Positions 1-11,911 of a stretch of 64,000 nt of DNA are shown here, piece by piece (within the stretch, counting starts at the first letter, position 1; each line of letters opens with the position of its first letter). Location of the stretch: NCBI GenBank assembly GCA_012064415.1, contig SSNU01000163.1, positions 620,001 to 684,000 on the forward strand, given 5' to 3'. The notes under the pieces are model-generated. The model did not search any database, was not told the DNA's origin, and was given only the letters and a program-made list of their open reading frames with translations. The stretch is from Gyrodactylus bullatarudis. Taxonomy: Eukaryota > Platyhelminthes > Monogenea > Gyrodactylidea > Gyrodactylidae. Both the position numbers and the translations under genes were made by a program.

Positions 1-708
1 TATTTTTAAATTATTAATTAATCTGATCACTTCTAAAGGAAACTATTTCACTTTGAAGATATTTTGCAACAGATTATTGTTCTGCATATCATCCACTAAT
101 GATAAATTTTAAAATCAATTTTCACAAAAACAATAAACGTTATCCTATACATTTTTTGCATTTGGATTAAAATTTCAATTCTGCTTCGATCTGCTTGTAT
201 CTCATGTGTAGAGGTGGAGCTAGTTCACTTTTTTAAACTGCTCGATTTTCTGGGTTTTTTTTCGGGAAAATTTTGTCATGATTTAGACTTTCCGATATAA
301 TTTTTTTTTATTGTTAGATTCTTAACTCATGTGGAAGGTTAGAGAACAACAAGCGTAAATTTGAGTGATAAACGTTGTATTTCGCCGGGTCTCTTCAGAC
401 TCTACCCCGGTTAACATAGAAATACTATTACAATGCTCCATTTGGGACCTTCCATTGGCTCATTTTGGCTTCGCAACTTCTTTCAGAAGGGTGGAGAGCT
501 TGCTGTGAAATTCATCTCTTGATCTGCTAATTACTTTTGCCTTTTGAGAAAGTTGTCAATTTGTAACTGCCCACTGTACCTTTTTCGTTTTCTTTTGGTT
601 GTTGAGCAGTTTTTCCTTTCTCTTTTATCACTAATTTTTTTTTAATTTCAAAAAGCTATCTAGATCATTGTTTGAATTGCATTGAATTCGGAATATAAAC
701 AAGCCAAT

Positions 709-1275
709 TTCAATTTGGCGCCAAGATCCCATTTTTACGAACATTGAGCTGAAAATTTTTATTGATTTTTATTGTGGGAGTGTGATCAAAAGTTGATTTT
801 CAGGATCACAATAAGACAAGACAGCCAAATATCCTCGACAAATTTTCGAAGGATCCATAATTTTTGAAGGATTTCGGTTTGTCGAATAGTGAAAATGATC
901 AAAATATCGAAATACGACTCCCAAACGATATTAAGGTTATGCATTAGAACAGATTCAGCATATTCGACTTTCTTGTTTTATTATGATCCTGAAATTCAAA
1001 TTTTGATCACTCTCTCACTTTGAAATCAATAAAAATTACCAGTTCAAAGTTTGAAAATATGGGATTTTGGCGCCAAATCGAAATTTAAAAAATGGCCATA
1101 TTTTTCATAAAAATTTATTTTTTTCAGAATTTTTTCCTCAAATCGTAAAAGTAGGCAGAATGAATAGGATTCCTAAATATCGAAATTTTGATGAAAAAAT
1201 CGAGGTTTTCGTTAAAAACATAAATTTCCAATTTCATATCAATTAGCTTTATTTGATTACACTTTTCTTCAATTT
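709..1275. repeat. GGCGCC-containing foldback element, copy 1
   Basis: A left arm at about 709-830 and a right arm at about 969-1087 are imperfect inverted copies of each other. Each contains a TTTGGCGCCAA core followed by a conserved AAAATTTTTATTGATTT-like stretch, then a GTGATCAAAAGTTGA-like stretch. The similarity to the second copy near 26930-27470 continues past the right arm to about 1275, so the repeat unit is longer than the palindrome. It has no coding capacity and looks like a non-autonomous element. Partial copies with the same core occur near 44385, 51640, 55147 and 56725. Confidence 0.75.
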
Positions 1276-1749
1276 TAAATACTGAAATAATCAAGTATAG
1301 TCGGTTTCGAAACTCCTTCTCCACTCCAGTCAGAAGAAACTATAGAGAGAATCTACTTTTGTCTAAATTGTTTCTTCATTTTTTTTCACTTCCAAGAATT
1401 AAAATTATCCCCCCGAGCAATAAGATAATTTCGAGAAGAACGAAAGAAGTATCAGTTGAGTACGAGATATTTAAATTTAATTCATGGTGAAAATCTCAGT
1501 TTACTCCATTCAGAAAACTTTGTCTGGCTCTGAGTAGAAGATCGATCTCAATGGGATACTTTAAATCTCTAAATCCCTGTCTTTAGTTGATTCAATACAG
1601 TTTCTAAACTCTTTTCTTTCAAGCATAGAATGGGTATAAAATTAATTAGATCTTGGAGTCATTAAAGGGCCGTCTGATTTATTGGTCAAGTTGGAATTTT
1701 GTAACATCTTGGATTTCTTGGTGTGAAATGATTAACTCTCTTTTGACTC

Positions 1750-2000
1750 ATAATTTTGAATCAAGTAGTTCTTCAGGGAGCTGTTCGGCATAGATTGATT
1801 ACTGTATAACGTTGTTCGCTTGCTACATGACTATGTTGTCTTCTGGCTTGTGTTGGTCTATCTGTTTAAAAAGAAAGGGGAGAAAAAGGTGTATAATTTC
1901 TTAAATAATAAGGATTATAAAAGTTATAATAATCAGAATTATTAGAGTAAAAAACATTTAGATTACCCTGATAAAAATAGTTTGGACTCACACAGTATAC
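1750..2000. repeat. dispersed repeat, copy A (shared with 40508-40770)
   Basis: The stretch starting ACGTTGTTCGCTTGCTAC, followed by TGACTATGTTGTCTTCTGGC and ending in GATTACCCTGATAAAAATAG, recurs at about 40508-40770 in the same orientation with modest divergence and a longer central part there. A shorter piece including AACGTTGTTCGCTTGGTACC and the adjoining CAGCTCCCTGAA segment occurs in inverted arrangement near 9003-9050. It is an interspersed repeat of unknown class, possibly a transposon end. No intact protein is visible in any copy. Confidence 0.65.
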
Positions 2001-3214
2001 AATGTCCATCCTATGACGCATGTATGGTTGAGAAGAACTCTAAAAAAGGAGCCTACTTAACTTATTCCTGACTATCATTGGATGTTTTATAGTTTTATAA
2101 TTTAAAGGTCCATTTGTATAAAATGTTGATATTTGTTGTTCATTCGGATCAGTTCTAATGAAAGGATCTGATAAAAAAGGGAACGGAAATGAAAAATATT
2201 TAGTCAATACATTCAAGGTGATTGTTTTCTTTGTCAAGATTTTACATATAGTTCTCTCTATATTTTTATTACAGATCTTTCAAGATGAAGCATAGTCCAT
2301 TGTAAATAAAGGAACATAAAGCTTAGAATAGAAGAAGAACCGGAAATATACTGAATCATAGAGAGCAAGTAGAGAGTGAAGAGTGTTATCGCCATTCTCA
2401 CTAGAAATTTCTTGAACAAAATCTCAAATATCCCTCCTAAGAATTGAATATTCTTGAATAAAACCCTTTTTAAAGAGTACAACTCATGGTAGTAGTTAAG
2501 ACTTCATGTTCAATAGAGAATCGATTCCTAGCCTAGTTCAAAGTCTGAAAGATCTCTTCAAGAGAATTCAAATAAAACATGTATTATTGTACTGGCTACA
2601 ATAGAAATATGAGTGAGTTTTTGTACAACTTTCCTTTTTGGAGTAACTAACTAAAAGTAACTCTAAGATGATTGTATTTCAGCAAGTCGACTAAAACAAA
2701 ATAACAATTATGCAAACTGTTTAATATTATTATATTACAGTCGAAAGATTAAAATTTTTAAATTCATTTGTTCTATAGATATCGAACAATGTTTTTGTCA
2801 AATTGTTAACGCCCGGAAAACTAACAATAAAGTCGAGAATTACAATTAAAGATGGGAAAAATAAAATATTTTATCTAGCAAAGGAATGTTGACGTTATTG
2901 ATAGGAACAAGCTTGTCTACAACGATTGTCTGATGTTATCCAATGAAAAAAATATTGCAAAACTATTGTTGAGAAGGGAAGAATTGAAATAATTTAATTT
3001 TGATGGACTTATTTATTTATCATTCAGAATATATATTCTCCTCTTTCCACCCCTCTCTCACCTCTCATTAGGTTCCACACCGGGCACATTGAACACTCTT
3101 TCCCTGTTCTCTTACTTGTACAAATCATTACATTTCTATTGATAAATATAAATGTGTCAATTTCAAAAAAAGCTTCACTTCAAAAATATGTTAAACCTTT
3201 AGACAACATCATTA

Positions 3215-3709
3215 TTAACCCTTAAAGTCCCACTGTGCCTTTGAAGGCACATACGACTTAGGCAACTCATTATTATTCATCTAGGCGTCAGAAAATACTT
3301 CGTTTACCACTCATTCGATAGGAAATTTATCAATCTCCTGGAATACGCAAAGATCTTGGCTCTATCATTTGTCAAACTCGAGCTATTCTAATTCAAAGAG
3401 AGTTGATTTTTTTCAAAAATTTAAAATTTTTTAAAACGTTTTCTTGAAAACCTACTTCCCAAGGTCATAGGTAAAAAGTAAGATAACTTTTATCGAGGAA
3501 TCAAACCTCTAGAATTCAAATATGCAATCGCCTGAACTCAAAGATAGCCTGTTTTTGGATCAAAAAAAGACCTAATTTTTAATCGATAACTTTTGAACCA
3601 AAAATAATTGCGTTGAAACAACTGTAATCAGCGTGTTCACAAGCCATATGATAGACAAAAGATAGAATGCGAGTCATGAAAAAAAATTCTCTGGGACTTT
3701 AAGGGTTAA
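3215..3709. mobile_element. TTAA-flanked MITE (piggyBac-like), complete
   Basis: The element is bounded by perfect 18-bp terminal inverted repeats, TTAACCCTTAAAGTCCCA on the left (3215-3232) and its exact reverse complement at 3692-3709. The outermost TTAA on both sides fits the TTAA target duplication of piggyBac-type transposons, and CCCTT is a common start of their termini. The interior (about 460 bp) has no reading frame of note, so this is a non-autonomous miniature element. A small hairpin built on TGCCTTTGAAGGCA lies just inside the left end. Related elements in this window are at 7331-7441, 26677-27643 and 50177-50456. Confidence 0.8.
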
Positions 3710-5045
3710 CGAGAGTACACAGCATTGAATCAATTATAGCTAGCACTAAAATCACCAAAATCAACATCAGTCGACAATACAACCTCTGTAATAACTAAAA
3801 TTCACCTCGACCTGATTGCCAAGTCCAATTACACAAAGAAACAAATCCTGCCGAATACATGAGGAACACACTTCAATCCCATTGGCAAATCAAAGGTGAA
3901 TCAAAGCGATTGGTCAGAATTGAGCAGTGTACTTTATTCGTTGATAATCATGTATAAATATTACGTGTCTGAGATGTGAACCGATGAAAATATAAGCTTT
4001 TATTTACTTTTATCGTTCTACTAACAGTCAGCAACATTTTCCATGAAATAAGGCAACTTATGACCAGATATTATAGCTAGGTTATCCTCATGTGAAATTA
4101 TTTCTGATCCATGATAAAATCTGAAATCTTTTATTGGTAAAGGTAAATTGTAATTGGAAAAACTAACTAAGCCTCTTCCAAACATTTCGGTATAGGATAG
4201 CCAAGATTTAATCACGTTTTTAGTTTGATTTTGGACCAAAATTTGAATACCAGGTACGAGCCAAGTCCAAATGGTCAAAAATAGATTAAAACATTAATAT
4301 TTTCAAAGATAATCTATATTTTTAACATCAACATTGGACCAAAATCCAGATGACAATTGACCTTAGCCAAATATTTTTTTGATCAAATATAATAGCGAAA
4401 CCAAAATAGGCGTAGACACATCAGACCATCTTATAACAAAGTAAGTACTCCTGTAGAAGATCTAAGAATAGATGGCCACTCACGATTTTATGGAATATGC
4501 TTGACATCGCTGCATATATATATGGCATATGTTTTATTCAGCCTAAAATGGTCTGACAAAAGAAAATTTTTAGAAGAGAATTCGTGAGAGTTTTGAGTAT
4601 GCAGTTGACCATTTGCAAGAGATATATGATTTGTATCTGTAAAAATTGTCGTCTAAAAATCCTTAATAAAATGAAATTATTCTTTATATAATTCTTTCAG
4701 CATTAAAATTATGAAAAAATGTCGAAAAATACTCAGAAACAAACTTTTTGTTAAATATGTAATTTGGAGTAAAGCATTTGGAGTTTTAATTTCTATCGCC
4801 TTTTTCTTGAGTTTTTTTTCAGAAGGAAAATTATATTTAAATGTATAAATGTGTACAGATAGCATGAAATATAAAAATAAAATCTGGTTTGGTTTGGGCA
4901 ATTTAAATTGGTATAATAAAATCTGAGTTCATGGAGCAAATATAAAAATTGAAAATAAACAAATAAGCTTTTCGAGTAAATTCCCTGATCATTTTGGGAA
5001 CCTTAATGTTGATAGGAGTAAAGAAGACTCTCAGAATAGTCTAAT
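3710..5045. other. no gene seen
   Basis: AT-rich sequence with scattered short open frames on the minus strand. The longest runs from 4278 down to 4021 (85 codons). It has no recognisable domain, no clear splice partners and no poly(A) signal tied to it, so I do not call it a gene. This part may be the distal region of the retrotransposon fragment that follows. Confidence 0.5.
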
Positions 5046-5405
5046 TTAGATCTTAGTAGGGTCACTACATTCAGATATTTTGTATTTATTTTCTATCATG
5101 GTGTAAGCTGATAGTAAATAATGTTTTGAATAAGATGGATTTCTTAGGTTGTAGGAGTTTTCAGATATTTTTGCTGACTTGATAAAACTTTTAACTAGAA
5201 TGGCGTATCTTCGAATCCAAAGGGGGTTAAGACCTGAGAACAAGATACGAGCATTGTAGGATTTAAGGTCGGGGTATAAAAAATATAAAAACCTAGATTG
5301 AATGTGTTCAATCTCGAGAGATTTCTCGTTAGATAACATCGGAACCAGGGGGGTAATATAGTCAAGGTTATTCAGAACAAAAGCTTTATACGCTTTGAGA
5401 ATCAC
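5046..5405 (-). pseudogene. non-LTR retrotransposon fragment (C-terminal to reverse transcriptase)
   Basis: A 119-codon minus-strand frame resembles the segment just after the reverse transcriptase fingers/palm of LINE-type polyproteins. It has the pattern YKAFVLNNLDYITPLV near its start, corresponding to the family pattern of a hydrophobic-x-x-LEY-x-x-PVW block. It continues with EIEHIQSRFLYFLYP, matching the usual IEx(V/I)QxRF motif, then LNPLWIRRYAILV, matching the LPxLxxRR block. The frame has no catalytic YxDD part and stops on both sides, so it is a 5'-truncated dead fragment. The clade cannot be assigned from this piece. Confidence 0.65.
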
Positions 5406-8400
5406 CTCTTACTTACTCGAAAGTTCAGTTTTTAATTGAGTTTGACACATAACAATAGATGAGCTAACAGTAGGAAATTTAACAGAGATTCTTTAATTAT
5501 AATTATCATAATTTCAAGATTAAATTTCAAAACCCCTCCTATAATAAGAAATAACAGCCATAAATAAATACATCTGGATGATCAAAGGTAAATTTCACCT
5601 TGACTTTGGTTCTTTAATCGATACTGGGTTTGAATTCAACTCTCGGGATAAAATGAAAGTTACAATTCTGACTCTATTAAATAGTCAAAAAAATAACAAA
5701 ACATTCACTCACTCTCTATCTCTTTGTTGAAAGTAAAACATCAAACATAGAAAAGAATAAAAACCTAACCAAATATCATAAAGAAATTTTCAGGTTGCAC
5801 ACAAAATCTGTGCAAAGAGGAAATGTTTCTGTTCAAGAAAAAGTGGAGAGAAGCACAAAAGTAGGAGGGGAATTATTGTAATTATTTTGAAAAAATAAAA
5901 TAAAATAGAGAGAAAAACCATGAAACAGAAAAACAATCTTTTCCTCTTCTAAAACACTAAAAGTAAATATTCTTGGATAAGTTTACAAAAATAAATCCAC
6001 TAAACTCTCATATAATGGGGTAATAGACGATTTTTTTCAAAATTTCTAAAATTGATTTGATAAAATTAATCTACAAATATTCCACTAAAGCATCCCACCA
6101 GATTTCCCCCCAAAATATCTTCGATATGGTGCTGTGAAAAGTTGAACAAAATTGTGAAAATTTTCAAATTAAAAAAACGTTTTTTGATCAATCAGTACTA
6201 TTATTTTTATCCATGATATTACATTAAAGGGTATGAAATATCTTCTATCAGACTCAAATAAATTTGAGAAACCCAAAACAAAATTTCATTTTCAACAATT
6301 CAAAAAAAAATTCCTCATGTTTCCCAGACTTCTTACGTCATTATCAGCCCAGTGTTTAGTTAATGCTGTCTTGTCTATCTGTAATATTTCAGAATTAACA
6401 AAAAGACCTAATTGTTATCAGATTGAATTTTTTCTGAATTTCTTCTTATTCGGAACAACTTAGGGGGGATCATTCGATTAAAGGGTTCAAAACATATCAC
6501 CTAGACTAGTATTATCAATAACAATAAAGATCCGTCCTCTTTAAATGTACATTTTGAACAAAGGGAAGAGATGACTATAGATACGGAACAAGTCTTTGAA
6601 TAATACCCCTATTGTTTCACAATAAATACCAGGAGATAGCTGAGTATTTTGATGATCTTCTCTTTTGTGATGATCAGTACACATGGCTGAAAATAAAAGA
6701 AATTGAATAACAATAACGATGAAAACAATAATTATTATAATACAAAGAAATGAAGAATCGCCTTTATTCTATTCCCATATTTCCTCTTACAAACCATACC
6801 ACATGTTCTTTTTTTTACTTCTTGGACCTCTATTAGAGAACTGCTCTGCCTTTTGAGACATTTAAGTTGATGCAGAAACACTCTGAATCATCAGAATTGT
6901 TAGATTTTTCATTAAACGGGGCTCTAACCTCATCAAAAATCCAGAACTGATCGGAAAATAGTTCATTTTAGAATCAATGTAAATTCTAAATCAGAAAAAC
7001 TTGATTGAAATGGATTATCAGAAGATGAGTCGACACCTTTGTAAGGCGAATTTTTTAAATTTACCATAAACGTTCGTCTAAAGGTACGAACGTGATAGAA
7101 CCAGTTCTGAACTATTTCTAGAATTTCAAACAAAGAATTAGAATTTGTACACCAATTCAAAATATTTTCTTAAAGATAACAAAAATCCACTGCCAGGTGA
7201 CAAAAATTTGCATAAAATTTATCATTAACAAACATTCAATCTAGTTTTATCAATTTTTCTGAATTTTTAATACGTTATTCACAACCCGAACTGAAATAGA
7301 CCGTGAATCTATCAGTTTAACACAATTTCTTTAACCCGGAAAAAGGAATTCAGATTCAGAATCAGCGTGATTATTTTGGTTAGGTTGCAAATTTTCTCAT
7401 TTGTGTGATGAAAAAAAATAATTTTGGACATGAAGGGTTAATAAATAATTCGATAGAAATTTTCCATCCTAACCAATTTACCTCTGATTATTATTAAATA
7501 GTTTTGAAACAAAATATTTCTATTTTTTGATTTTAATCATTTCTCCGAAAACGCGCAATGAATGAATCTTACAATCAGTTCGTATCCTTACGTACGTCTT
7601 GAATTGCATATTAGGAATCTAATAAAGGTTTGAAAAAATTCTTCTCGGAATGATATTCCAGTATCATCTCATCATGAATAAATCATGAAAATTCTTCTAA
7701 ATACAAATCGTCAGAATTTTGAAACATAAAACTATTATGATGTCTCTTGGTGAATGCCTAAGACAGAAAGACTCTCTGTGAAATATAATGAGCATTTATT
7801 TCCTAGTTGAGACGATAAACTATACTATTTTGCTTATTTATCATCCTATTACAATAGAATATAAATTAGGAATACAGGGGTAGGTGAGGGCTGTTATTAT
7901 TGCCTCCGAAAGTCAACCAACTCAGCAGTAATGTTCCCTTTGATGTTTTTTATTGAGCTAAATTTCATTGAATTCAAATTGTATGAGCAAAAGCTTCAAA
8001 TGAGGATCACGCTAGCAGATATAAATGATGAGTATATTGATTTTTTTCGAACTGCAGAACTTGAGAACTTTTACAAGTACAGATCTAATTGATAGGAAAT
8101 CTCAATTTTTTTTCTCCGGACAGTCAGGAACACAATTATTTTCTCACTTTATCAATTTCAATACATTTGGAGTAATTAAACTATCAAAATTAAACGAAGA
8201 ATTGAAATTTGCGGGAAATTGAATTTTTAATATCACGAAGGAAAAATATCGAAACAAGTTAAACTTTTTCTCTCAACATTCAAGGCCAAATTAGCTTCTT
8301 TTGTCCTATGATGATCCAAAATTTCAGCATTTACAATTGCTCTAAATCTTTGAAATCAATAAGATTTTAAGCTTGAATGTTTAAAATGTGGGAAATTGTC

Positions 8401-11269
8401 AATTATAGGTTTAGTATTACAGTCTCTATAACAATTTGATTTGAGCTAAGGAAAAGAAAAAGCCTATCATTCAACATTAGTATAGTATTTTTTCAGTTCA
8501 ACAAACTTTATGGCTTCCACAGAGGGCATCAGGTGAGAGAATTATTGCAAAACTGTTTAATAAACAGTGTTTATATAAATATCTGGTACTCCAATGTAGA
8601 ATGTATTGATTTGAAAAATATGATTAAATTATTATATGGCTTTATCAAGAAACAAACAAACGAAAACCACTTTATTTATTTAATCTATTGTGGGACTTCA
8701 AAATGCAATAAATTTTTCACAGCTATTCAATTATAATTATTAATCGGAGCACTTCTTAGAGCCAAGACCAAATTATGCTAGACGACATCTCTATCGTCTG
8801 GAACTAAAATCTTGTAGATCCCGGGTCTTTCATAAATTTTTTGTTAATTACCACAAATTCTCAGCTTTATATCATAAGAAAAGTTTTTGTTGTTGTTTTT
8901 ACAAAGACAATGCTCTCTTTTGATCCATTTTCCGCACTCTAGACTATTTGGATTGAGTAAGTCTGAATTTTATTATTGGAATTAATAACATTGGTTGACT
9001 ATAACGTTGTTCGCTTGGTACCTGCCCAACAGCTCCCTGAAAAATTACTTGGTTCAAATTAAAATAACTTTGGTACTTGCTTTCATAGGGTCTGTATCAT
9101 TTATTGTTGACATTGAAAAATTCTCAAGATCACACTAACTAGCTTATTCACTGATAACACTGGGGGAAATTTTTAAAAAAAATTTTGCGATAAATTTTTG
9201 CGACAAACTGATTATTGTGTAAAATTTTACGCAAATTCCGAATCTGCTTCCAAAAATTTTCCAAGTTGCTCAGTTTTTGCGCATTTCGCGAAAAACCGAA
9301 ATAGCACAATTTTCATAATCGGGACTTGGATAAATCAATTTTTCGACTTGATCCTTAGACATTTCAGATTAAAATTTGATATCATTTGAAAGAGCGTAAA
9401 ATTTTCTATAAGATTTTGGAATGGATCATCTTCAAAATTGGTTCTAAAGTTGAAAAATGATGAAAAATTAGCGAAAAATGTTATGCACTTATTTTGATAA
9501 AATCTTAGACTTTAATGGGGGAAAGAATGTAAAATTTATTCCTCTATCCAATGATACCTTGCATGACCATTTATCTTTGTTCTGATTCAGAAGTTATTCA
9601 AGGTTTTTTCATTAGTGATTTCACTCAATTTTTCTCGATTCTGATTGGTTTATTTTGATTAGCACAATAATTTCGTATAAAACTGAAGGATTTATAATAA
9701 ATGATTAAATCAGTATAGACAATAACAATGATTTGTATATTTATAAAAATATTAACACTGAAGTTTTATCTGATTTTCTTATTTACATTTCTTGTATTAT
9801 AAAATATAGTAAAATTGTTTTATCAAATTTAAATTATAATCAGCTTTTATTCCTTAAATTTTGAAAAATCTAGCCTTTGATTACCCCCAACCCCTCCCTA
9901 GTAAAAATATGGCTTCAATCTTTTTAATCCCTTATAACAGCTTGCATGTACTTGGAGTCTAAATTTTAGCCATTTTATTTCATCCTTCACACACTCCTGG
10001 TTATGATAAATTAAATTTGTATTTAACTAGGCAAAGTTTCATTTATTTTGAGGTCCATCTTTAAGAGCGAATTCTGTCCAGTTAATCCTTTCCAAGGAAA
10101 CTCTATTGGTAAATCTTTTTCTGTGAATAAATTTTTCTTTAATCAAGTCTGTATATATATTCTAAATTCTTTTAATTCTAAAATAAACTTGACTGATTAA
10201 TATGTCCAGAATAAAGGCCTTTGTTTATTTAAAGAAATTATCGATATCTCATTCCCTCATATCTCTGAGATAACAAATGATTTTCATGTTAGAGCAATTA
10301 TAACCACAGCTATTTTTATGGCCACAGATCAAAGTGGATCAATAGAGTCATGTGATAAATAGGGATGCTATTTATGAATTAATAGTTTATAGATTTGAGT
10401 ACACGAGGGAAATGTACCTGTCTTGAGATTCTCATGTTAGGATTACCATTTTGTATCACTCAAATGATCATTTTTATCAGTCACTCACAAGTAGATGAAT
10501 CATCTTTGCTAAACTTTAAGTTATTTTTATTTAACAGGTAAGCCTGACTACATTCCATATCAGTTCTTCACTTCAATCTTTATAGGTAAAGTCGGTTGCG
10601 AAACTCATTGGCCACTTTAGTCCAGAAGAAACTGGACCGTGATACTGTTTATCGAGGAATTCATTCGTGCATTCATTTTTCGAATAGTCTCTAGTTTGAA
10701 AAAGAGTGCAGATCTCATAAATACAGCTAGTTTATGAGACCTTTTATGTGTTATAATAGAGTTTAATCGTGCAATTGTGAGATAAACGTTTGGAATTAGA
10801 AGACAATATCAGCTGCGTCCTTATTTAATTTACAGATCATTATAGCAGAAGAGAAGAAATTTGAATTAAAATGGATCTTTAGAGATTTACTTCATACACA
10901 CACGCACATCTTTTGAGAGGATTATTTAAATCTAAAAAACGATCAAAAGCGAACGAAAAGACTAATAGTTTCCTTTCGTCTTGTGAGTATTGAGAATATT
11001 CTCATCTGTACCTTTGCTTCATTTCCATGGCAATTAGGGAAGAGTCAGCTGAGAATTTTACTTTGCTCGTGATGATAATTGGAGAAAATTTCCTTTAGAA
11101 CAATTAAAAATTTCATCAAAATCGAGAAAATTCTACAAGATCCATATCAGTCTGAATAACAAATTGTTTTAATAATATATAGGGTGATATATTTTCAACC
11201 TCAGTTTCCTTTTTAAACTCTTTGAAATTATACATTAGTTGAGTCAGTATAAAGCATGAAATTCGTGTA
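5406..11269. other. long intergenic tract, no gene seen
   Basis: I find no exon with family signatures or coherent splice sites. The tract includes the short TTAA-bounded repeat at 7331-7441, an inverted piece of the dispersed repeat near 9003-9050, and a segment near 9150-9560 with weak similarity in content and order to 29150-29560. Open frames of 60-76 codons are spread over both strands at the density expected in this base composition. Confidence 0.5.
7331..7441. mobile_element. short TTAA-bounded remnant related to the 26.7-kb element
   Basis: Starts TTAACCCGGAAAAAGG and ends GGACATGAAGGGTTAA, so both ends carry TTAA and a CCC/GGG terminal dinucleotide context. The right 100 bp match, in reverse complement, the left end of the larger element at 26677, including a GAATTCAGATTC-like block and an ATTATTTTGG block. 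It therefore looks like an internally deleted or solo-end derivative of the same family. Confidence 0.6.
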
Positions 11270-11911
11270 CATATGTTGGAGCTAGAAGGGTCTGAACTGC
11301 TTGATTCGTCTTAAGACAACTCTAGCTAGCTAAATTGGTCTGAAATATTTAATATTTATTCCTTTCTGCCCTTTATGTGATTCTTGAATACACAATGTAA
11401 TGTTCTTAAGAACTAATTTTAATATATAAAAAATTATTTATTTATTTTCACATGCACGATCAAAAGTCTGAACGACACATTTGCCATACTCTGTAACAAT
11501 CTTGAACGAAAAATTTGTCTCATCAATGATCTTACTGATGATACTTTTGTCATCTGATAAAGCTCAAAATTTTTGAATTATTAATATTCATTTCATAATC
11601 ATGACAGGTTTGGTATCGTGAAAATTTGTACCTATTTTTATGAATTTATCAAAAAGGGGCTTTTCCATACTCAAGAGGAGTTGAGCTAATTGATAATGTT
11701 TGAAAATTTGAATGAACATCTCTATTATGAAATAAATAAATCTATGAATAATTCTAAAAATTTATAAATTGTATAATGACTAATGCATGGTGTATTCAAG
11801 AATCACATAAAGGACAGAAAAGAATAAATATTAAATATTTCAGACCAATCTAGCTAGCTAGAATTGTCTTAAGACGAATCTAGCAGTTCAGACCATTCTA
11901 ACTCCAACATA
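11270..11911. repeat. inverted-repeat element with ~130-bp arms
   Basis: The left arm, about 11270-11400, begins ATATGTTGGAG and includes CTGAACTGCTTGATTCGTC, CTAGCTAGCTA and TGATTCTTGAATACAC. The right arm, about 11785-11911, is its reverse complement with small differences and ends CTCCAACATATATA. The roughly 380-bp interior is AT-rich without a coding frame. The structure is that of a foldback/MITE; a target duplication is not clear. Confidence 0.75.

Larger units (their letters stand above)
1..3214. other. gene-free AT-rich tract with repeats
   Basis: I see no credible coding exon here. Reading frames are short, lack family motifs and are interrupted everywhere. The tract holds a foldback repeat near 709-1275 and a dispersed repeat near 1750-2000 (both listed separately). 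A short motif around 1290-1340 recurs near 10585-10640, so it belongs to another dispersed repeat. The rest is low-complexity A/T-rich sequence. Confidence 0.6.

Noticed and set aside
4021..4278. 85-codon minus-strand frame as a gene or exon
   Set aside because: No recognisable domain, no supporting splice sites or poly(A) signal; length is near what chance gives with many frames.
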